From a bacterium (GTDB taxonomy: Bacteria; Pseudomonadota; Alphaproteobacteria; Rhodobacterales; Rhodobacteraceae), in the NCBI GenBank assembly GCA_016124195.1, contig WGOE01000012.1, forward strand, positions 124,001-188,000: 64,000 bases of DNA. Direction: 5' to 3'. Each line of letters opens with the position of its first letter. Position 1 is the first letter of the stretch. The notes beneath the pieces were generated by a model that searched no databases, was not told the DNA's origin, and was given only the letters and a program-made list of their open reading frames with translations. A program made the position numbers and the translations under genes. Of this stretch, positions 16,675-25,378 are shown one piece after another.

Positions 16675-18624
16675 TCAGATCGCCATCTGCTGGCCCATCT
16701 CGACCACGCGGTTCGACGGCAGGCAATAGAAGGCCGTCGCATCCGCCGCCGATTTCGACAGGCCGATGAAGAGCTTCTCCTGCCAGAACGGCAGCCCCTG
16801 ATGGCGGGCTGACCGGAAGGTGCGCCGGTTGAGAAAGAAGCTCGTCGTCATGATGTCGAACTTCTCGCCCCGCTTGCGTGCCAGGGACAGGGCGCGCGGC
16901 ACGTTCGGCGTCTCCATATAGCCGAAGGTCATGATGACGCGGAGGAAGTTCTCGGACAGCCGCTCCATCGTGATGCGCTTTTCGTCCGACACGGTGGGCG
17001 TGTTGGCCACCATCACCGTCACGATGAAGTTCTGGCTGTGCAGCACGCGGTTGTGCTTGAGGTTGTGCAGCAGGGCCGAGGGCGCGATGTTGGGATCCTG
17101 GGTCAGGAAGACCGCCGTCCCGGGCACGCAGATCGGCTGCGACTTGCCCAGCATGGCGATCAGCTTGACCAGCGAGATCGCCGAATCCGACACCTTGCGC
17201 TTGACATGGGCGGTGCCGCGCACCCAGGACCAGATCAGCATGCACATCGATGTCGCAATCATCACGGGCACATAGCCGCCCTCGATCAGCTTCATCATAT
17301 TGGCGGCGAGGAACATCAGCTCCACCGCCAGAATCGGTGCGATGATGCCGATCACCACCGGCAGCGGCCATTTCCACGCCCGGATGAACAGCACGAAGGA
17401 CAGGATCGAGGTGATCACCATGTCGCCGGTCACCGCAATCCCATAGGCCGAGGCCAGCCGGGTCGAGGATTCGAAGGCCAGCACCAGACAGATCACCGCG
17501 ATCAGCAGGATGATGTTGACCTTGGGCATGTAGATCTGGCCGTGCTGGGTTTCCGAGGTGTGGCGAATCTCCAGCCTGGGCAGCAGGCCCATCTGCACCG
17601 CCTGCTGCATCATCGAGAAGGCGCCCGAGATGACGGCCTGGCTTGCGATCACGGTGGCGGCGGTGGCCAGCACAACCAGCGGCAGCAACAGCGCCTTGGG
17701 AGCCATCAGGAAGAAGGGGTCGATGGCGGCCTCGGGATGGTTCAGCACGAAGGACCCCTGGCCAAGGTAGCTGATCGCCAAAGCCGGGAACACCAGCACC
17801 GCCCAGGCGATGCGGATCGGGCGGCGGCCGAAATGGCCCATGTCGGCATAAAGCGCCTCGCCCCCGGTGACGGCCAGAAAGACCGAACCCAGCACGAAGA
17901 ACGACCCCAGCCGGTGCCGGGCGAGGAAGGACAGCGCGTGCCAGGGGTTCAGCGCCACCAGAATCTCGGAATTGTCGCCCAGATGCATCAGGCCCATCGC
18001 GGCCATCGACAGGAACCACAAGACCATGATCGGCCCGAACAGGATCGCGACCCGTTCGGTCCCCTGGGCCTGAAACAGGAACAGCGCGATGATGATGCCC
18101 AGCGTGGCGGGCACGACATAGGGGCTGAAGCTCGGGGCCACCAGCGCCATGCCCTCGACCGCCGACAGCACCGACATGGCCGGCGTGATCATCGCATCGC
18201 CGAAGAAAAGCGAGATCCCCACGACCCCGATCGCAATCAGCCAGCCGGGCCGCTTTTTCAGCGCCTGCTGCACCAGCGCCACCAGCGACAGCGTGCCGCC
18301 TTCGCCCCGGTTGTCGGCGCGCATGACCAAGAGCACGTATTTGATCGTCACGATCAGGACCAGGGTCCACAGGAGAAGCGAGACGATTCCCACGACCTCT
18401 TCGGGCGCCTTGCCGTCCCAACCCGCGCTGTGCAGCGACTCGCGCAGGGCATAAAGCGGCGAGGTGCCGATATCGCCATAGACCACGCCGATGCAGCCCA
18501 GCACCAGTTTCCACAGCTTCTGCGGCTGGCCGTGGCCTTCATCGTGGACGGGGGCGGCGGTTGGTTTCGGCAGGGAATCGCTCGCAGCAGATTCCGGTAC
18601 GCCTGATGTGCTTTGTTCGCTCAT
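16675..18624 (-). CDS. kup: Kup-family potassium uptake transporter
   Basis: 649 residues. Low-affinity K+/H+ symporter of the inner membrane. The N-terminus LGCIGVVYGDIGTSPLYALRESL (about 43-65) is the Kup signature, followed by twelve predicted helices (motifs FFGDAMITPAMSVLSAVEG and GGEALYADMGHFGRRPI) and a hydrophilic C-terminal domain from about residue 475. The length is normal. It is a single gene, convergent with iolB, and no operator is recognised in front of it. Confidence 0.93.
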   Translation of the reverse strand: MSEQSTSGVPESAASDSLPKPTAAPVHDEGHGQPQKLWKLVLGCIGVVYGDIGTSPLYALRESLHSAGWDGKAPEEVVGIVSLLLWTLVLIVTIKYVLLVMRADNRGEGGTLSLVALVQQALKKRPGWLIAIGVVGISLFFGDAMITPAMSVLSAVEGMALVAPSFSPYVVPATLGIIIALFLFQAQGTERVAILFGPIMVLWFLSMAAMGLMHLGDNSEILVALNPWHALSFLARHRLGSFFVLGSVFLAVTGGEALYADMGHFGRRPIRIAWAVLVFPALAISYLGQGSFVLNHPEAAIDPFFLMAPKALLLPLVVLATAATVIASQAVISGAFSMMQQAVQMGLLPRLEIRHTSETQHGQIYMPKVNIILLIAVICLVLAFESSTRLASAYGIAVTGDMVITSILSFVLFIRAWKWPLPVVIGIIAPILAVELMFLAANMMKLIEGGYVPVMIATSMCMLIWSWVRGTAHVKRKVSDSAISLVKLIAMLGKSQPICVPGTAVFLTQDPNIAPSALLHNLKHNRVLHSQNFIVTVMVANTPTVSDEKRITMERLSENFLRVIMTFGYMETPNVPRALSLARKRGEKFDIMTTSFFLNRRTFRSARHQGLPFWQEKLFIGLSKSAADATAFYCLPSNRVVEMGQQMAI

Positions 18625-18784
18625 GACCTATGGCCGTGGACCCATTTGAGCCGGCTAGCTACACCCGTCCCGTGGCCACGTCCAGCGATGCCTTTCACCC
18701 TCGCGTGAAGCGGCAGTGATCTGCCGGGGTCTTGCACGATGCGATGGGGGATTGACACGAGGTTGTTCCGGGGCCGGCCGCGGC

Positions 18785-19393
18785 TCAGGCGGGGGTCAGG
18801 AGACGGCGGAACATGTGGTCCAAAAACGTGCCGGCCTCGGCGAAGGGGTCGTGGCCCGGGCCCAGGACCGCGCGGACCTGAACGTCGAAATCGGCATAGT
18901 GCTGGGTCAGCGACCAGACCGAAAAGATCAGGTGGACCGGATGCAGGCGGGCAATGCGGCCCTCGTCCATCCAGCGCAGAAGGAGGGCGGCCTTTTCATC
19001 GACAAGGGCCTTCAGCGGGCCCTCGATGTCGGGCATCAGATGCGGCGCGCCTTGCAGGATCTCATTGGCGAAGAGCCGGCTTTCGCGGGGAAAGTCGCGC
19101 GACAGTTCCAGCTTGCGGTGGACATAGGCCAGAACCTCCTCGATCGGGTCGCCGTCCGGGTTCATATGGGCCAGAGGGTCGAGCCAGGTCTGCAAAAGCT
19201 GTTCCAGGAGGCTCAGATAGACCGCGTCCTTGGATGGGAAATAATACAGCAGATTGGGCTTGGACAGGCCGGCGACCTCGGCGATCTGGTCCAGTGTGGC
19301 GCCGCGAAAGCCGTGCTGGGCAAAGACATCCAGCCCCGCTTCAAGAATGGCGCGCGAGTTGCGTTCCTGGATGCGTGTCCTGGGCTTGAGCAT
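18785..19393 (-). CDS. rutR: TetR-family regulator, RutR-like
   Basis: 202 residues from the ATG at 19393. N-terminal TetR helix-turn-helix (about 10-55; GATLDQIAEVAGLSKPNLLYYFPSKDAVYLSLL) and a C-terminal ligand domain with WSLTQHYADFDVQVRAVLG, the YcdC/RutR-type C-terminus. RutR proteins sense uracil/thymine and control pyrimidine degradation. It lies at the edge of a reductive pyrimidine/hydantoin gene block and is divergent from a small cupin gene. A second, related regulator is encoded 1.1 kb away. Which one binds the two RutR-like operators at 21.15-21.20 kb cannot be told. Confidence 0.75.
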   Translation of the reverse strand: MLKPRTRIQERNSRAILEAGLDVFAQHGFRGATLDQIAEVAGLSKPNLLYYFPSKDAVYLSLLEQLLQTWLDPLAHMNPDGDPIEEVLAYVHRKLELSRDFPRESRLFANEILQGAPHLMPDIEGPLKALVDEKAALLLRWMDEGRIARLHPVHLIFSVWSLTQHYADFDVQVRAVLGPGHDPFAEAGTFLDHMFRRLLTPA

Positions 19394-19507
19394 CGGATGT
19401 CCTGATCTGTCTTGCCGTCGGCGCAGAGTTCCGCAAAACTCGGGCGGATGCAAATGTGAATGTGGCCGGGTGCTGGATGGTCCGCTCCGACCCTGCGGAG
19501 GATGCCG

Positions 19508-19792
19508 ATGCGCCCGACCTGTGTGGCCACCCAGATGGTGGAGGATGCCCGTGTCGTCGTGACCCGTTTCGATTTCAAACCGGGGGCGGAAACCGGCTGG
19601 CACCGGCATGATCACGACTATGTCATCACTGCGATCACCGATTGCCCGATGCTGATCGAAGAACCGGGCGGCGGGCAGCGCCGGGTCCTCGTCGCCGCCG
19701 GCACCGCCTATCGGCGCGACCGCGGTGTCGAGCACAATGTCGTAAACGACGGCGCTGTGGCGATGAGCTTTGTCGAGGTCGAACTGAAATAG
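19508..19792 (+). CDS. Small single-domain cupin protein
   Basis: 94 residues; start at ATG 19508 because GGAGG ends 6 nt before it (in-frame ATG at 19502 lacks this spacing). One cupin barrel with metal-ligand pattern GAETGWHRHDHDYVI, then a second His in GVEHNVVN. No signal peptide. Small cupins of this type often accompany pyrimidine-degradation genes. Its reaction is unknown. It is divergent from the RutR-like gene upstream. Confidence 0.72.
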   Translation: MRPTCVATQMVEDARVVVTRFDFKPGAETGWHRHDHDYVITAITDCPMLIEEPGGGQRRVLVAAGTAYRRDRGVEHNVVNDGAVAMSFVEVELK

Positions 19793-19813
19793 CCCGGCCG
19801 CCACGGCCCGGGT

Positions 19814-20272
19814 TCAGCCCAGAAGCGCCTCGATCCCGGCCACGACGAGCTTGTGATCCTCGATCTGCGGCAGGCCCGAGACGGTGGCCACGGCGACGAC
19901 GCCGGCCCCCTTGACGCGCAGGGGCACGGCGCCACCATGATCGGCATAGTCGGTTTCGGACAGGCCCTCGGTGGCCAGGCTGCGCCCGCTGGCCGCGTTC
20001 TTCATGCCGACCATCAGCGAGGCATGGCCGGTCAGCAGCGCCGTGTTCGACTTGCGCCGCGCCCAGTTGTCATTGTTGCCCGACGAGCCGGGCAGGGCCG
20101 CGTGAAAGAAGGTGCGGTTGGCGCTGCGGATGTTGATGACGACCGGCAGATTGCGCACCTGTGCGAGGTTGAGCAGGATCGAGCCCAGACGGCAGGCGAT
20201 GGTTTCGTCAAAGGCGGGCAGCAGCAGATGGGCCTCTTGCCCCTCGAGCTCGGACAGGGTGGGGGCGGTCAT
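19814..20272 (-). CDS. GlcG/HbpS-like heme-degrading-domain protein (UPF0303 type)
   Basis: 152 residues from the ATG at 20272, preceded by AAAGGAAG. Matches the UPF0303/DUF336 group: NIRSANRTFFHAALPGSSGNNDNWARRK in the middle and a C-terminal VAVATVSGLPQIEDHKLVVAGIEALL. No signal peptide. The biochemical role of these proteins is unsettled (heme or cobalamin-type ligand binding has been proposed for relatives). Neighbours point to pyrimidine or hydantoin metabolism, but a direct part in that pathway is unproven. Confidence 0.72.
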   Translation of the reverse strand: MTAPTLSELEGQEAHLLLPAFDETIACRLGSILLNLAQVRNLPVVINIRSANRTFFHAALPGSSGNNDNWARRKSNTALLTGHASLMVGMKNAASGRSLATEGLSETDYADHGGAVPLRVKGAGVVAVATVSGLPQIEDHKLVVAGIEALLG

Positions 20273-20489
20273 GCAGTCTTCCTTTCGGCGGGGCTTCGGA
20301 TGCGAGGGGCACCTTAGGGCAGGGGCGCGCGCGCTCCAAGGTGCAGGTTCGGCGGAGCAGGATTTTCGCATGCGGCTGTGGCGAAAAGCCCCGGTCAAGC
20401 GGCTCCCGCCCGCCCACCCCGCCGCTTGACGGGGGCTTGGGCGGAGTTGCGGCCGAAACCGTCGGGGGGCGCCGGCCTGCCGTGTGGCG

Positions 20490-21119
20490 TCAAAGGGCCC
20501 CGATGCCGCGCAGGATCATGGTCTTGACGCTGTCGGTCGCCCTTTGCCAATCGGCATCGGTCAGCGGGCCGCCGTTCAGCGTGGCAATCTGGTGGCCGAA
20601 GTCGGCGTAATGCTGGGTTGCGGCCCACAGCATGTAAAGCAGATGCTCGGGATCGACCGGCGCCATCTTGCCGGCGGCGATCCAGCCCTCGATCAGCCGG
20701 ACCCGGCCCGCCGTCCACTCGCGCAGGGTGGTTTCCAGATAATCCTGGATGACCGGGGCGCCGTGCATCACCTCATAGGCCCAGACCTTGGATCCGTCGG
20801 GATGGCGGCGCGAGATCTCCATCTTGGCCTCGATATAGGCGCCGATGCCTTCGACGGGGCCGGGCGCCTGATCCATGCTTTCCGCCGCCTGCAGCCAGAT
20901 TTCAAAAATGTCCTGCACGACGCGGCGATAAAGGTCCTCCTTGGTGGCGAAGTAGTAATGCAGGTTTGCCTTGGGCAGCCCGGCCATGTCGGCGATCAGT
21001 TGCATGGTGGCGCCGCCGAACCCCGCCTCGGCAAAGACCTTCTCGGCGGCCTGCAGGATCAGCGTTTCATTCTGCTGCCGGATTTCGGTGCGTCTGAGGG
21101 GGCGGGGGGCTTCGGTCAT
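20490..21119 (-). CDS. TetR-family regulator, second RutR-like paralogue
   Basis: 209 residues. TetR helix-turn-helix at about 18-65 (LILQAAEKVFAEAGFGGATMQLIADMAGLPKANLHYYFATKEDLY) and a C-terminal domain with WAATQHYADFGHQIATLNGG, clearly related to the first RutR-like protein. It is divergent from the amidohydrolase gene, and the 137-bp gap between them holds two RutR-type dyads, so it most likely represses itself and the amidase-dihydropyrimidinase operon until a pyrimidine ligand binds. Confidence 0.8.
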   Translation of the reverse strand: MTEAPRPLRRTEIRQQNETLILQAAEKVFAEAGFGGATMQLIADMAGLPKANLHYYFATKEDLYRRVVQDIFEIWLQAAESMDQAPGPVEGIGAYIEAKMEISRRHPDGSKVWAYEVMHGAPVIQDYLETTLREWTAGRVRLIEGWIAAGKMAPVDPEHLLYMLWAATQHYADFGHQIATLNGGPLTDADWQRATDSVKTMILRGIGAL

Positions 21120-21151
21120 GGGGCGATTGGCGGCCTTGCTTCAGAATTTTC

Positions 21152-21167
21152 TTGACCGGTTGGTCAG
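21152..21167. promoter_or_regulatory. RutR-like operator 1
   Basis: TTGACCGGTTGGTCAG differs from the E. coli RutR consensus TTGACCA-NN-TGGTCAA at only two of the fourteen defined positions. It lies 33 bp from the TetR start in the divergent promoter region. Confidence 0.65.
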
Positions 21168-21184
21168 CCTGTGATGCGCTTTGA

Positions 21185-21202
21185 CCTGACCATACGGTCA
21201 GG
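21185..21202. promoter_or_regulatory. RutR-like operator 2
   Basis: Perfect dyad CCTGACC-ATAC-GGTCAGG, 55 bp before the amidohydrolase start. The core CTGACCATACGGTCAG matches TTGACCA-NN-TGGTCAA with three differences. The two dyads are about 34 bp apart centre to centre, roughly three helical turns. Confidence 0.65.
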
Positions 21203-21256
21203 AAAAGAGTCGCTGCAAGGGGCATCAAGACTCCGGCAGTTTTTGGGGAGACGATC

Positions 21257-22507
21257 ATGGCCGCACCCGGTGAGAACCTGCGCATCAATTCCGCACGCCT
21301 GTGGGACAGCCTGATGGAGATGGCCCGGATCGGCCCCGGCGTGGCGGGTGGCAACAACCGCCAGACCCTGACCGATGCCGACAGCCAGGGGCGCCACCTG
21401 TTCCAGGGCTGGTGCGAGGCGGCCGGAATGACGATGGGCGTCGACACCATGGGCAACATGTTCGCGACCCGTGCGGGCGAAGACCCTGAGGCTCTGCCGG
21501 TCTATATGGGCAGCCACCTCGACACCCAGCCAACCGGCGGCAAGTATGACGGCGTGCTTGGGGTCCTGGGCGCGCTGGAGGCGGTGCGCAGCATGAACGA
21601 TCTGGGCGTCCGGACGCGCCACCCCATCGTCGTGACCAACTGGACCAACGAAGAGGGCGCCCGCTTTGCGCCGGCGATGCTGGCCTCGGGCGTCTTTGCC
21701 GGCATCCATACCGAGGATTATGCCAAGGCGCGCAAGGATTTGGACGGCAAGGTCTTTGGCGAGGAACTGGCGCGGATCGGCTGGGTCGGCTCCGAACCGG
21801 TCGGCGCGCGCAGGATGAAGGCGATGTTCGAGTTGCATATCGAGCAGGGCCCGATCCTCGAGGCGGAGGGCAAGTCGATCGGGGTCGTCACCCACGGCCA
21901 GGGCCTGTGGTGGCTGGAAATCACGCTGACCGGCAAGGATGCCCATACCGGCTCGACGCCGATGAACATGCGCGTCAATGCAGGGCTTGGCATGGCGCGG
22001 ATCACCGAGCGCGTGCACCAGATCGCCATGAGCCATCAGCCGAATGCGGTGGGGGCGGTGGGGCAGGTCACGGTCTTTCCGAACTCGCGCAACGTGATCC
22101 CGGGCAAGGTGATTTTCACAGTCGACATCCGCAGCCCCGAACAGGCCAAGCTCGACCTGATGAAGGGCGAGGTGATCCGCGCCGCCCATGCCGTTGCCGC
22201 CGAACTGGGCCTGGGCTGTTCGATCGAGGAAGTCGGCCATTTCGACCCCGTGACCTTCGATCCGGGTCTCGTGAAGATCGTCCGGCAAAGTGCCGAAAAG
22301 CTTGGCTATTCCCACATGGACATCGTCTCTGGCGCCGGCCATGATGCCTGCTGGATCAACCGCGTGGCGCCCACGACGATGATCATGTGCCCCTGCGTCG
22401 GCGGCCTTTCGCACAACGAGGCCGAGGAGATCACGCCCGACTGGGCCGCCGCTGCGACCGACGTGTTGCTGCATGCGGTGCTTGAGGTGGCAGAGGTTGT
22501 CGGCTGA
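21257..22507 (+). CDS. Zn-dependent amidohydrolase, beta-ureidopropionase / N-carbamoylase type (M20 hydantoinase-carbamoylase family)
   Basis: 416 residues. M20 dimetal fold: MGSHLDTQPTGGKYDGVLGVLGAL (metal His and bridging Asp, about 88-111), catalytic NEEGARFAPAMLASG (about 130-144), FELHIEQGPILE (about 194-205), C-terminal LSHNEAEE His. Hydrolyses an N-carbamoyl bond; beside a dihydropyrimidinase the expected substrate is N-carbamoyl-beta-alanine (third step of reductive pyrimidine breakdown). Allantoate amidohydrolase is a close relative that sequence alone does not exclude. Two RutR-like operators lie in front. Confidence 0.87.
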   Translation: MAAPGENLRINSARLWDSLMEMARIGPGVAGGNNRQTLTDADSQGRHLFQGWCEAAGMTMGVDTMGNMFATRAGEDPEALPVYMGSHLDTQPTGGKYDGVLGVLGALEAVRSMNDLGVRTRHPIVVTNWTNEEGARFAPAMLASGVFAGIHTEDYAKARKDLDGKVFGEELARIGWVGSEPVGARRMKAMFELHIEQGPILEAEGKSIGVVTHGQGLWWLEITLTGKDAHTGSTPMNMRVNAGLGMARITERVHQIAMSHQPNAVGAVGQVTVFPNSRNVIPGKVIFTVDIRSPEQAKLDLMKGEVIRAAHAVAAELGLGCSIEEVGHFDPVTFDPGLVKIVRQSAEKLGYSHMDIVSGAGHDACWINRVAPTTMIMCPCVGGLSHNEAEEITPDWAAAATDVLLHAVLEVAEVVG

Positions 22508-22514
22508 CGCCGGC

Positions 22515-22560
22515 CCCCGGGGCTCTGCCCCGGACCCCGGGGTATTTATGAACAAATGAA
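22515..22560 (+). other. GC-rich dyad followed by GTATTT-N8-ATGAA motif, copy 2
   Basis: Between the amidase and dihydropyrimidinase genes a C4G4-rich region (about 22515-22542) can fold on itself, then GTATTT-N8-ATGAA (22542-22560) follows, with the same spacing as at 15695. It could be a processing or attenuation site inside the operon. Function is not known. Confidence 0.4.
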
Positions 22561-22578
22561 GATGCGAGGACTGCGATC

Positions 22579-24030
22579 ATGACCACCCTCATCAAGAACG
22601 GCACCATCGTCACCGCGGATCTGACCTACAAGGCCGATGTGCGCATCGAGGGCGGCGTGATCACCGAGATCGGGCCGAATCTCAAGGGCGGGACAGAACT
22701 GGACGCCACAGGCTGCTATGTCATGCCGGGCGGCATCGACCCGCATACCCATCTGGAGATGCCCTTCATGGGCACCTATTCCACCGACGACTTTGAAAGC
22801 GGCACGCGGGCGGCGCTGTCAGGCGGGACGACGATGGTGGTGGACTTCGTGCTGCCGGGGCAGGGACAGGGGCTGATGGATGCGGCAAGCATGTGGCACA
22901 ACAAATCGGGGCGGGCCTCTTGCGATTATTCCTACCACATGGCGGTGACATGGTGGGGGCAGAAGGTCTGGGAGGACATGGAGGCCAGCGTGAAGGCCGG
23001 CATGACCTCGTTCAAGCACTTCATGGCCTACAAGGGCGCCCTGATGGTCAACGACGATGAAATGTACCAATCTTTCAAACGGGTTGGCGATCTGGGCGGG
23101 CTGGCCATGGTCCATGCCGAGAACGGCGACGTGGTGGCGGAACTGACGGCGAAGCTCCTCGCCGAGGGGAATGTTGGCCCCGAGGCGCATGCCTATTCCC
23201 GCCCGCCGCAGGTCGAGGGCGAGGCCACCAACCGCGCCATCATGATCGCCGACATGGCGGGGGTGCCGCTATACGTCGTCCACACCTCGTGTGAGGAGGC
23301 GCATGAGGCGATCCGCCGGGCGCGGATGCAGGGCAAGCGCGTGTGGGGCGAGCCCTTGATCCAGCACCTGACGCTGGATGAGAGTGAGTATTTCCACCCC
23401 GATTGGGACCATGCCGCGCGCCGCGTGATGTCGCCGCCGTTCCGCGACAAGAAACATCAGGACAGTCTTTGGGCGGGGTTGCAGAGCGGGTCCCTGTCGG
23501 TGGTGGCGACCGACCACTGCGCCTTTACCACCGCGCAAAAGCGGTTCGGGATCGGCGATTTCTCCAAGATTCCCAATGGCACCGGGGGCTTGGAGGATCG
23601 GATGCCGATGCTGTGGACTCATGGGGTGGAGACCGGGCGGCTGACGCCGAACGAATTCGTGGCCGTGACCTCGACCAATATTGCCAAGATCCTGAACTGC
23701 TATCCCAGGAAGGGCGCGGTTCTGGTGGGGGCGGATGCCGATCTGGTGGTCTGGGACCCGGCGAAATCCAAGACGATCACGGCGAGCGCGCAGCAATCTT
23801 CCATTGATTACAACGTGTTCGAGGGCAAAGTTGTCAAGGGTCTGCCACGCTATACGCTGACGCGGGGGCATGTGGCGATCAATGATGGCAAGGTCGAGAC
23901 GCGGGAGGGGCATGGCCAGTTCGTGGCGCGCGAGGCGCGGCCGGCGGTCAACCGGGCGCTGAGCGCGTGGAAGGACCTGACCAACCCGCGCCCGGTGGTG
24001 CGGACCGGCGTTCCGGCGAGCGGGGTCTAG
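22579..24030 (+). CDS. hydA: Dihydropyrimidinase / D-hydantoinase
   Basis: 483 residues, standard length. Amidohydrolase-superfamily Zn enzyme that opens 5,6-dihydrouracil/-thymine or hydantoin rings. Visible metal ligands: DPHTH (His56, His58), the carboxylated Lys in FMAYKG (Lys152), His of VVHTSCEEAHEA, and Asp of VATDHCAF. It lies 71 bp after the ureidopropionase-type gene in the same direction, giving two consecutive steps of reductive pyrimidine degradation. Dihydropyrimidine dehydrogenase (first step) is not in the window. Its stop overlaps the stop of a convergent cupin gene. Confidence 0.92.
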   Translation: MTTLIKNGTIVTADLTYKADVRIEGGVITEIGPNLKGGTELDATGCYVMPGGIDPHTHLEMPFMGTYSTDDFESGTRAALSGGTTMVVDFVLPGQGQGLMDAASMWHNKSGRASCDYSYHMAVTWWGQKVWEDMEASVKAGMTSFKHFMAYKGALMVNDDEMYQSFKRVGDLGGLAMVHAENGDVVAELTAKLLAEGNVGPEAHAYSRPPQVEGEATNRAIMIADMAGVPLYVVHTSCEEAHEAIRRARMQGKRVWGEPLIQHLTLDESEYFHPDWDHAARRVMSPPFRDKKHQDSLWAGLQSGSLSVVATDHCAFTTAQKRFGIGDFSKIPNGTGGLEDRMPMLWTHGVETGRLTPNEFVAVTSTNIAKILNCYPRKGAVLVGADADLVVWDPAKSKTITASAQQSSIDYNVFEGKVVKGLPRYTLTRGHVAINDGKVETREGHGQFVAREARPAVNRALSAWKDLTNPRPVVRTGVPASGV

Positions 24031-24434
24031 GGGGCGTCGTGCGGAATCGAATCCTCCAGCTCCGGCAGAAGGATCACGCTTTCCTGTTCGTGCGGGTCGG
24101 TGCGGGCGATGACGGCGACGGCATTGCCGGGGCCGGGGTTGAAGGGCAGGTGGGGCATGTCGGCGGGGATGTAAAGGATGTCTCCGGCCACGACTTCCAT
24201 CGTGTTTTCAAGAGCTTGTCCCCAGTGCATCACCGTGACGCCCTCCAGCATGTAGATCGCCGTCTCATGCGTTGCGTGCTTGTGCGCCTTGGCGCGGCCG
24301 CCGGGAGGAATGGTCAGAAGGTGCATGCAGATGGCATCGCTGCCCACGGTTTCCTTGGCGATGCCTTCGTTATAGGTGAAGCCCTGTTTGCCGGCATAAA
24401 GGCCGGTGGGGCGGAGTTTGCGGCATTCCTTCAT
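24027..24434 (-). CDS. Cupin-domain protein
   Basis: 135 residues, single cupin: GGRAKAHKHATHETAIYMLEGVTVMHWG supplies the metal-binding His/His/Glu set and DMPHLPFNPG the last His. No signal peptide. It is convergent with hydA (4-nt overlap of stops) and divergent from the ABC ATPase gene, inside the pyrimidine block. The function is unknown; an isomerase/mutarotase or ligand-sensing role would fit a cupin in a catabolic cluster. Confidence 0.78.
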   Translation of the reverse strand: MKECRKLRPTGLYAGKQGFTYNEGIAKETVGSDAICMHLLTIPPGGRAKAHKHATHETAIYMLEGVTVMHWGQALENTMEVVAGDILYIPADMPHLPFNPGPGNAVAVIARTDPHEQESVILLPELEDSIPHDAP

Positions 24435-24481
24435 GGGATCTCTCCTTTGAGGCAGGGTTGCACGGAAATGGATAAGATTTG

Positions 24482-25273
24482 ATGAAAGACACGATGGCCC
24501 AAGCGGTGATCGAAGCCAAGGGCGTCAATCTGGTGTTCCAGACCGGCGACGGGCCGGTGCAGGCGTTGAAGGACGTGAACCTGAGGGTGGGCAAGGGCGA
24601 GTTCGTCAGCTTCATCGGGCCAAGTGGTTGCGGCAAAACGACTTTCCTGCGTGCCATCGCGGCCCTGGAACATCCGACCGGCGGCACGCTGACCGTCAAC
24701 GGCATGGCGCCGGACGAGGCGCGGCGGCAGCGCGCCTATGGCTATGTGTTTCAGGCGGCGGGGCTTTATCCCTGGCGGACGATTGCGAAAAACGTCTCGC
24801 TTCCGCTTGAAATCATGGGGTTTTCCAAGGACGAGCAGGCGGCGCGGGTCGAACGGGTGCTGGATCTGGTCGAGCTTTCGGGCTTTGGCCGCAAGTTTCC
24901 CTGGCAGTTGTCGGGCGGCATGCAGCAGCGCGCCTCGATCGCCCGCGCCTTGGCCTTTGACGCCGATATCCTTCTGATGGACGAACCCTTCGGCGCCCTG
25001 GACGAGATCGTGCGTGACCGGCTGAATGAAGAGGTTCTAAAGCTTTGGAATCGCACGGGAAAGACCATCGCTTTCGTCACGCATTCCATCCCCGAGGCGG
25101 TGTATCTTTCGACCAGGATCGTGGTGATGAGCCCGCGGCCGGGGCGGATCACCGATGTGATCGACAGCCCTCTGCCGCGCGAGCGGCCTCTGGACATACG
25201 CGACAGCCGGGAGTTCATCGAGATCGCGCATCGGGTGCGCGAGGGTCTGCGGGCGGGGCATTCCGATGAATAG
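24482..25273 (+). CDS. ABC transporter ATP-binding protein (SsuB/TauB/ThiZ-like)
   Basis: 263 residues from ATG 24482; TTG 24479 and ATG 24494 are in-frame alternatives. Walker A GPSGCGKTTFLR (about 43-54), Q-loop YVFQAAGLYPWR, signature LSGGMQQRASIARAL, Walker B ILLMDEPFGALDEI, switch His FVTHSIPEAVYL. The family imports sulfonates, nitrate, thiamine precursors and pyrimidine-type compounds. With two permeases and an NMT1/THI5 binding protein downstream, and dihydropyrimidinase next door, a pyrimidine or hydantoin substrate is likely. Confidence 0.85.
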   Translation: MKDTMAQAVIEAKGVNLVFQTGDGPVQALKDVNLRVGKGEFVSFIGPSGCGKTTFLRAIAALEHPTGGTLTVNGMAPDEARRQRAYGYVFQAAGLYPWRTIAKNVSLPLEIMGFSKDEQAARVERVLDLVELSGFGRKFPWQLSGGMQQRASIARALAFDADILLMDEPFGALDEIVRDRLNEEVLKLWNRTGKTIAFVTHSIPEAVYLSTRIVVMSPRPGRITDVIDSPLPRERPLDIRDSREFIEIAHRVREGLRAGHSDE

Positions 25274-25276
25274 GCC

Positions 25277-25316
25277 CGTCTTCTTTCCGTCTTCCTTCTG
25301 TCTTCCTTGCGTCTTT
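25277..25316 (-). repeat. 11-bp purine-rich tandem repeat, copy B (inverted)
   Basis: On the minus strand the sequence is 3.5 units of GAAGACGGAAG-like 11-mers (units AAAGACGCAAG, GAAGACAGAAG, GAAGACGGAAA). It starts directly after the ABC ATPase stop codon, as copy A does after trehalase. Confidence 0.88.
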
Positions 25317-25378
25317 ACGCGCGTGAAGACAGATCGCGGATTTTGCAGCCAGCGCGGGCAGTTGGAAGGGGATCTTCA

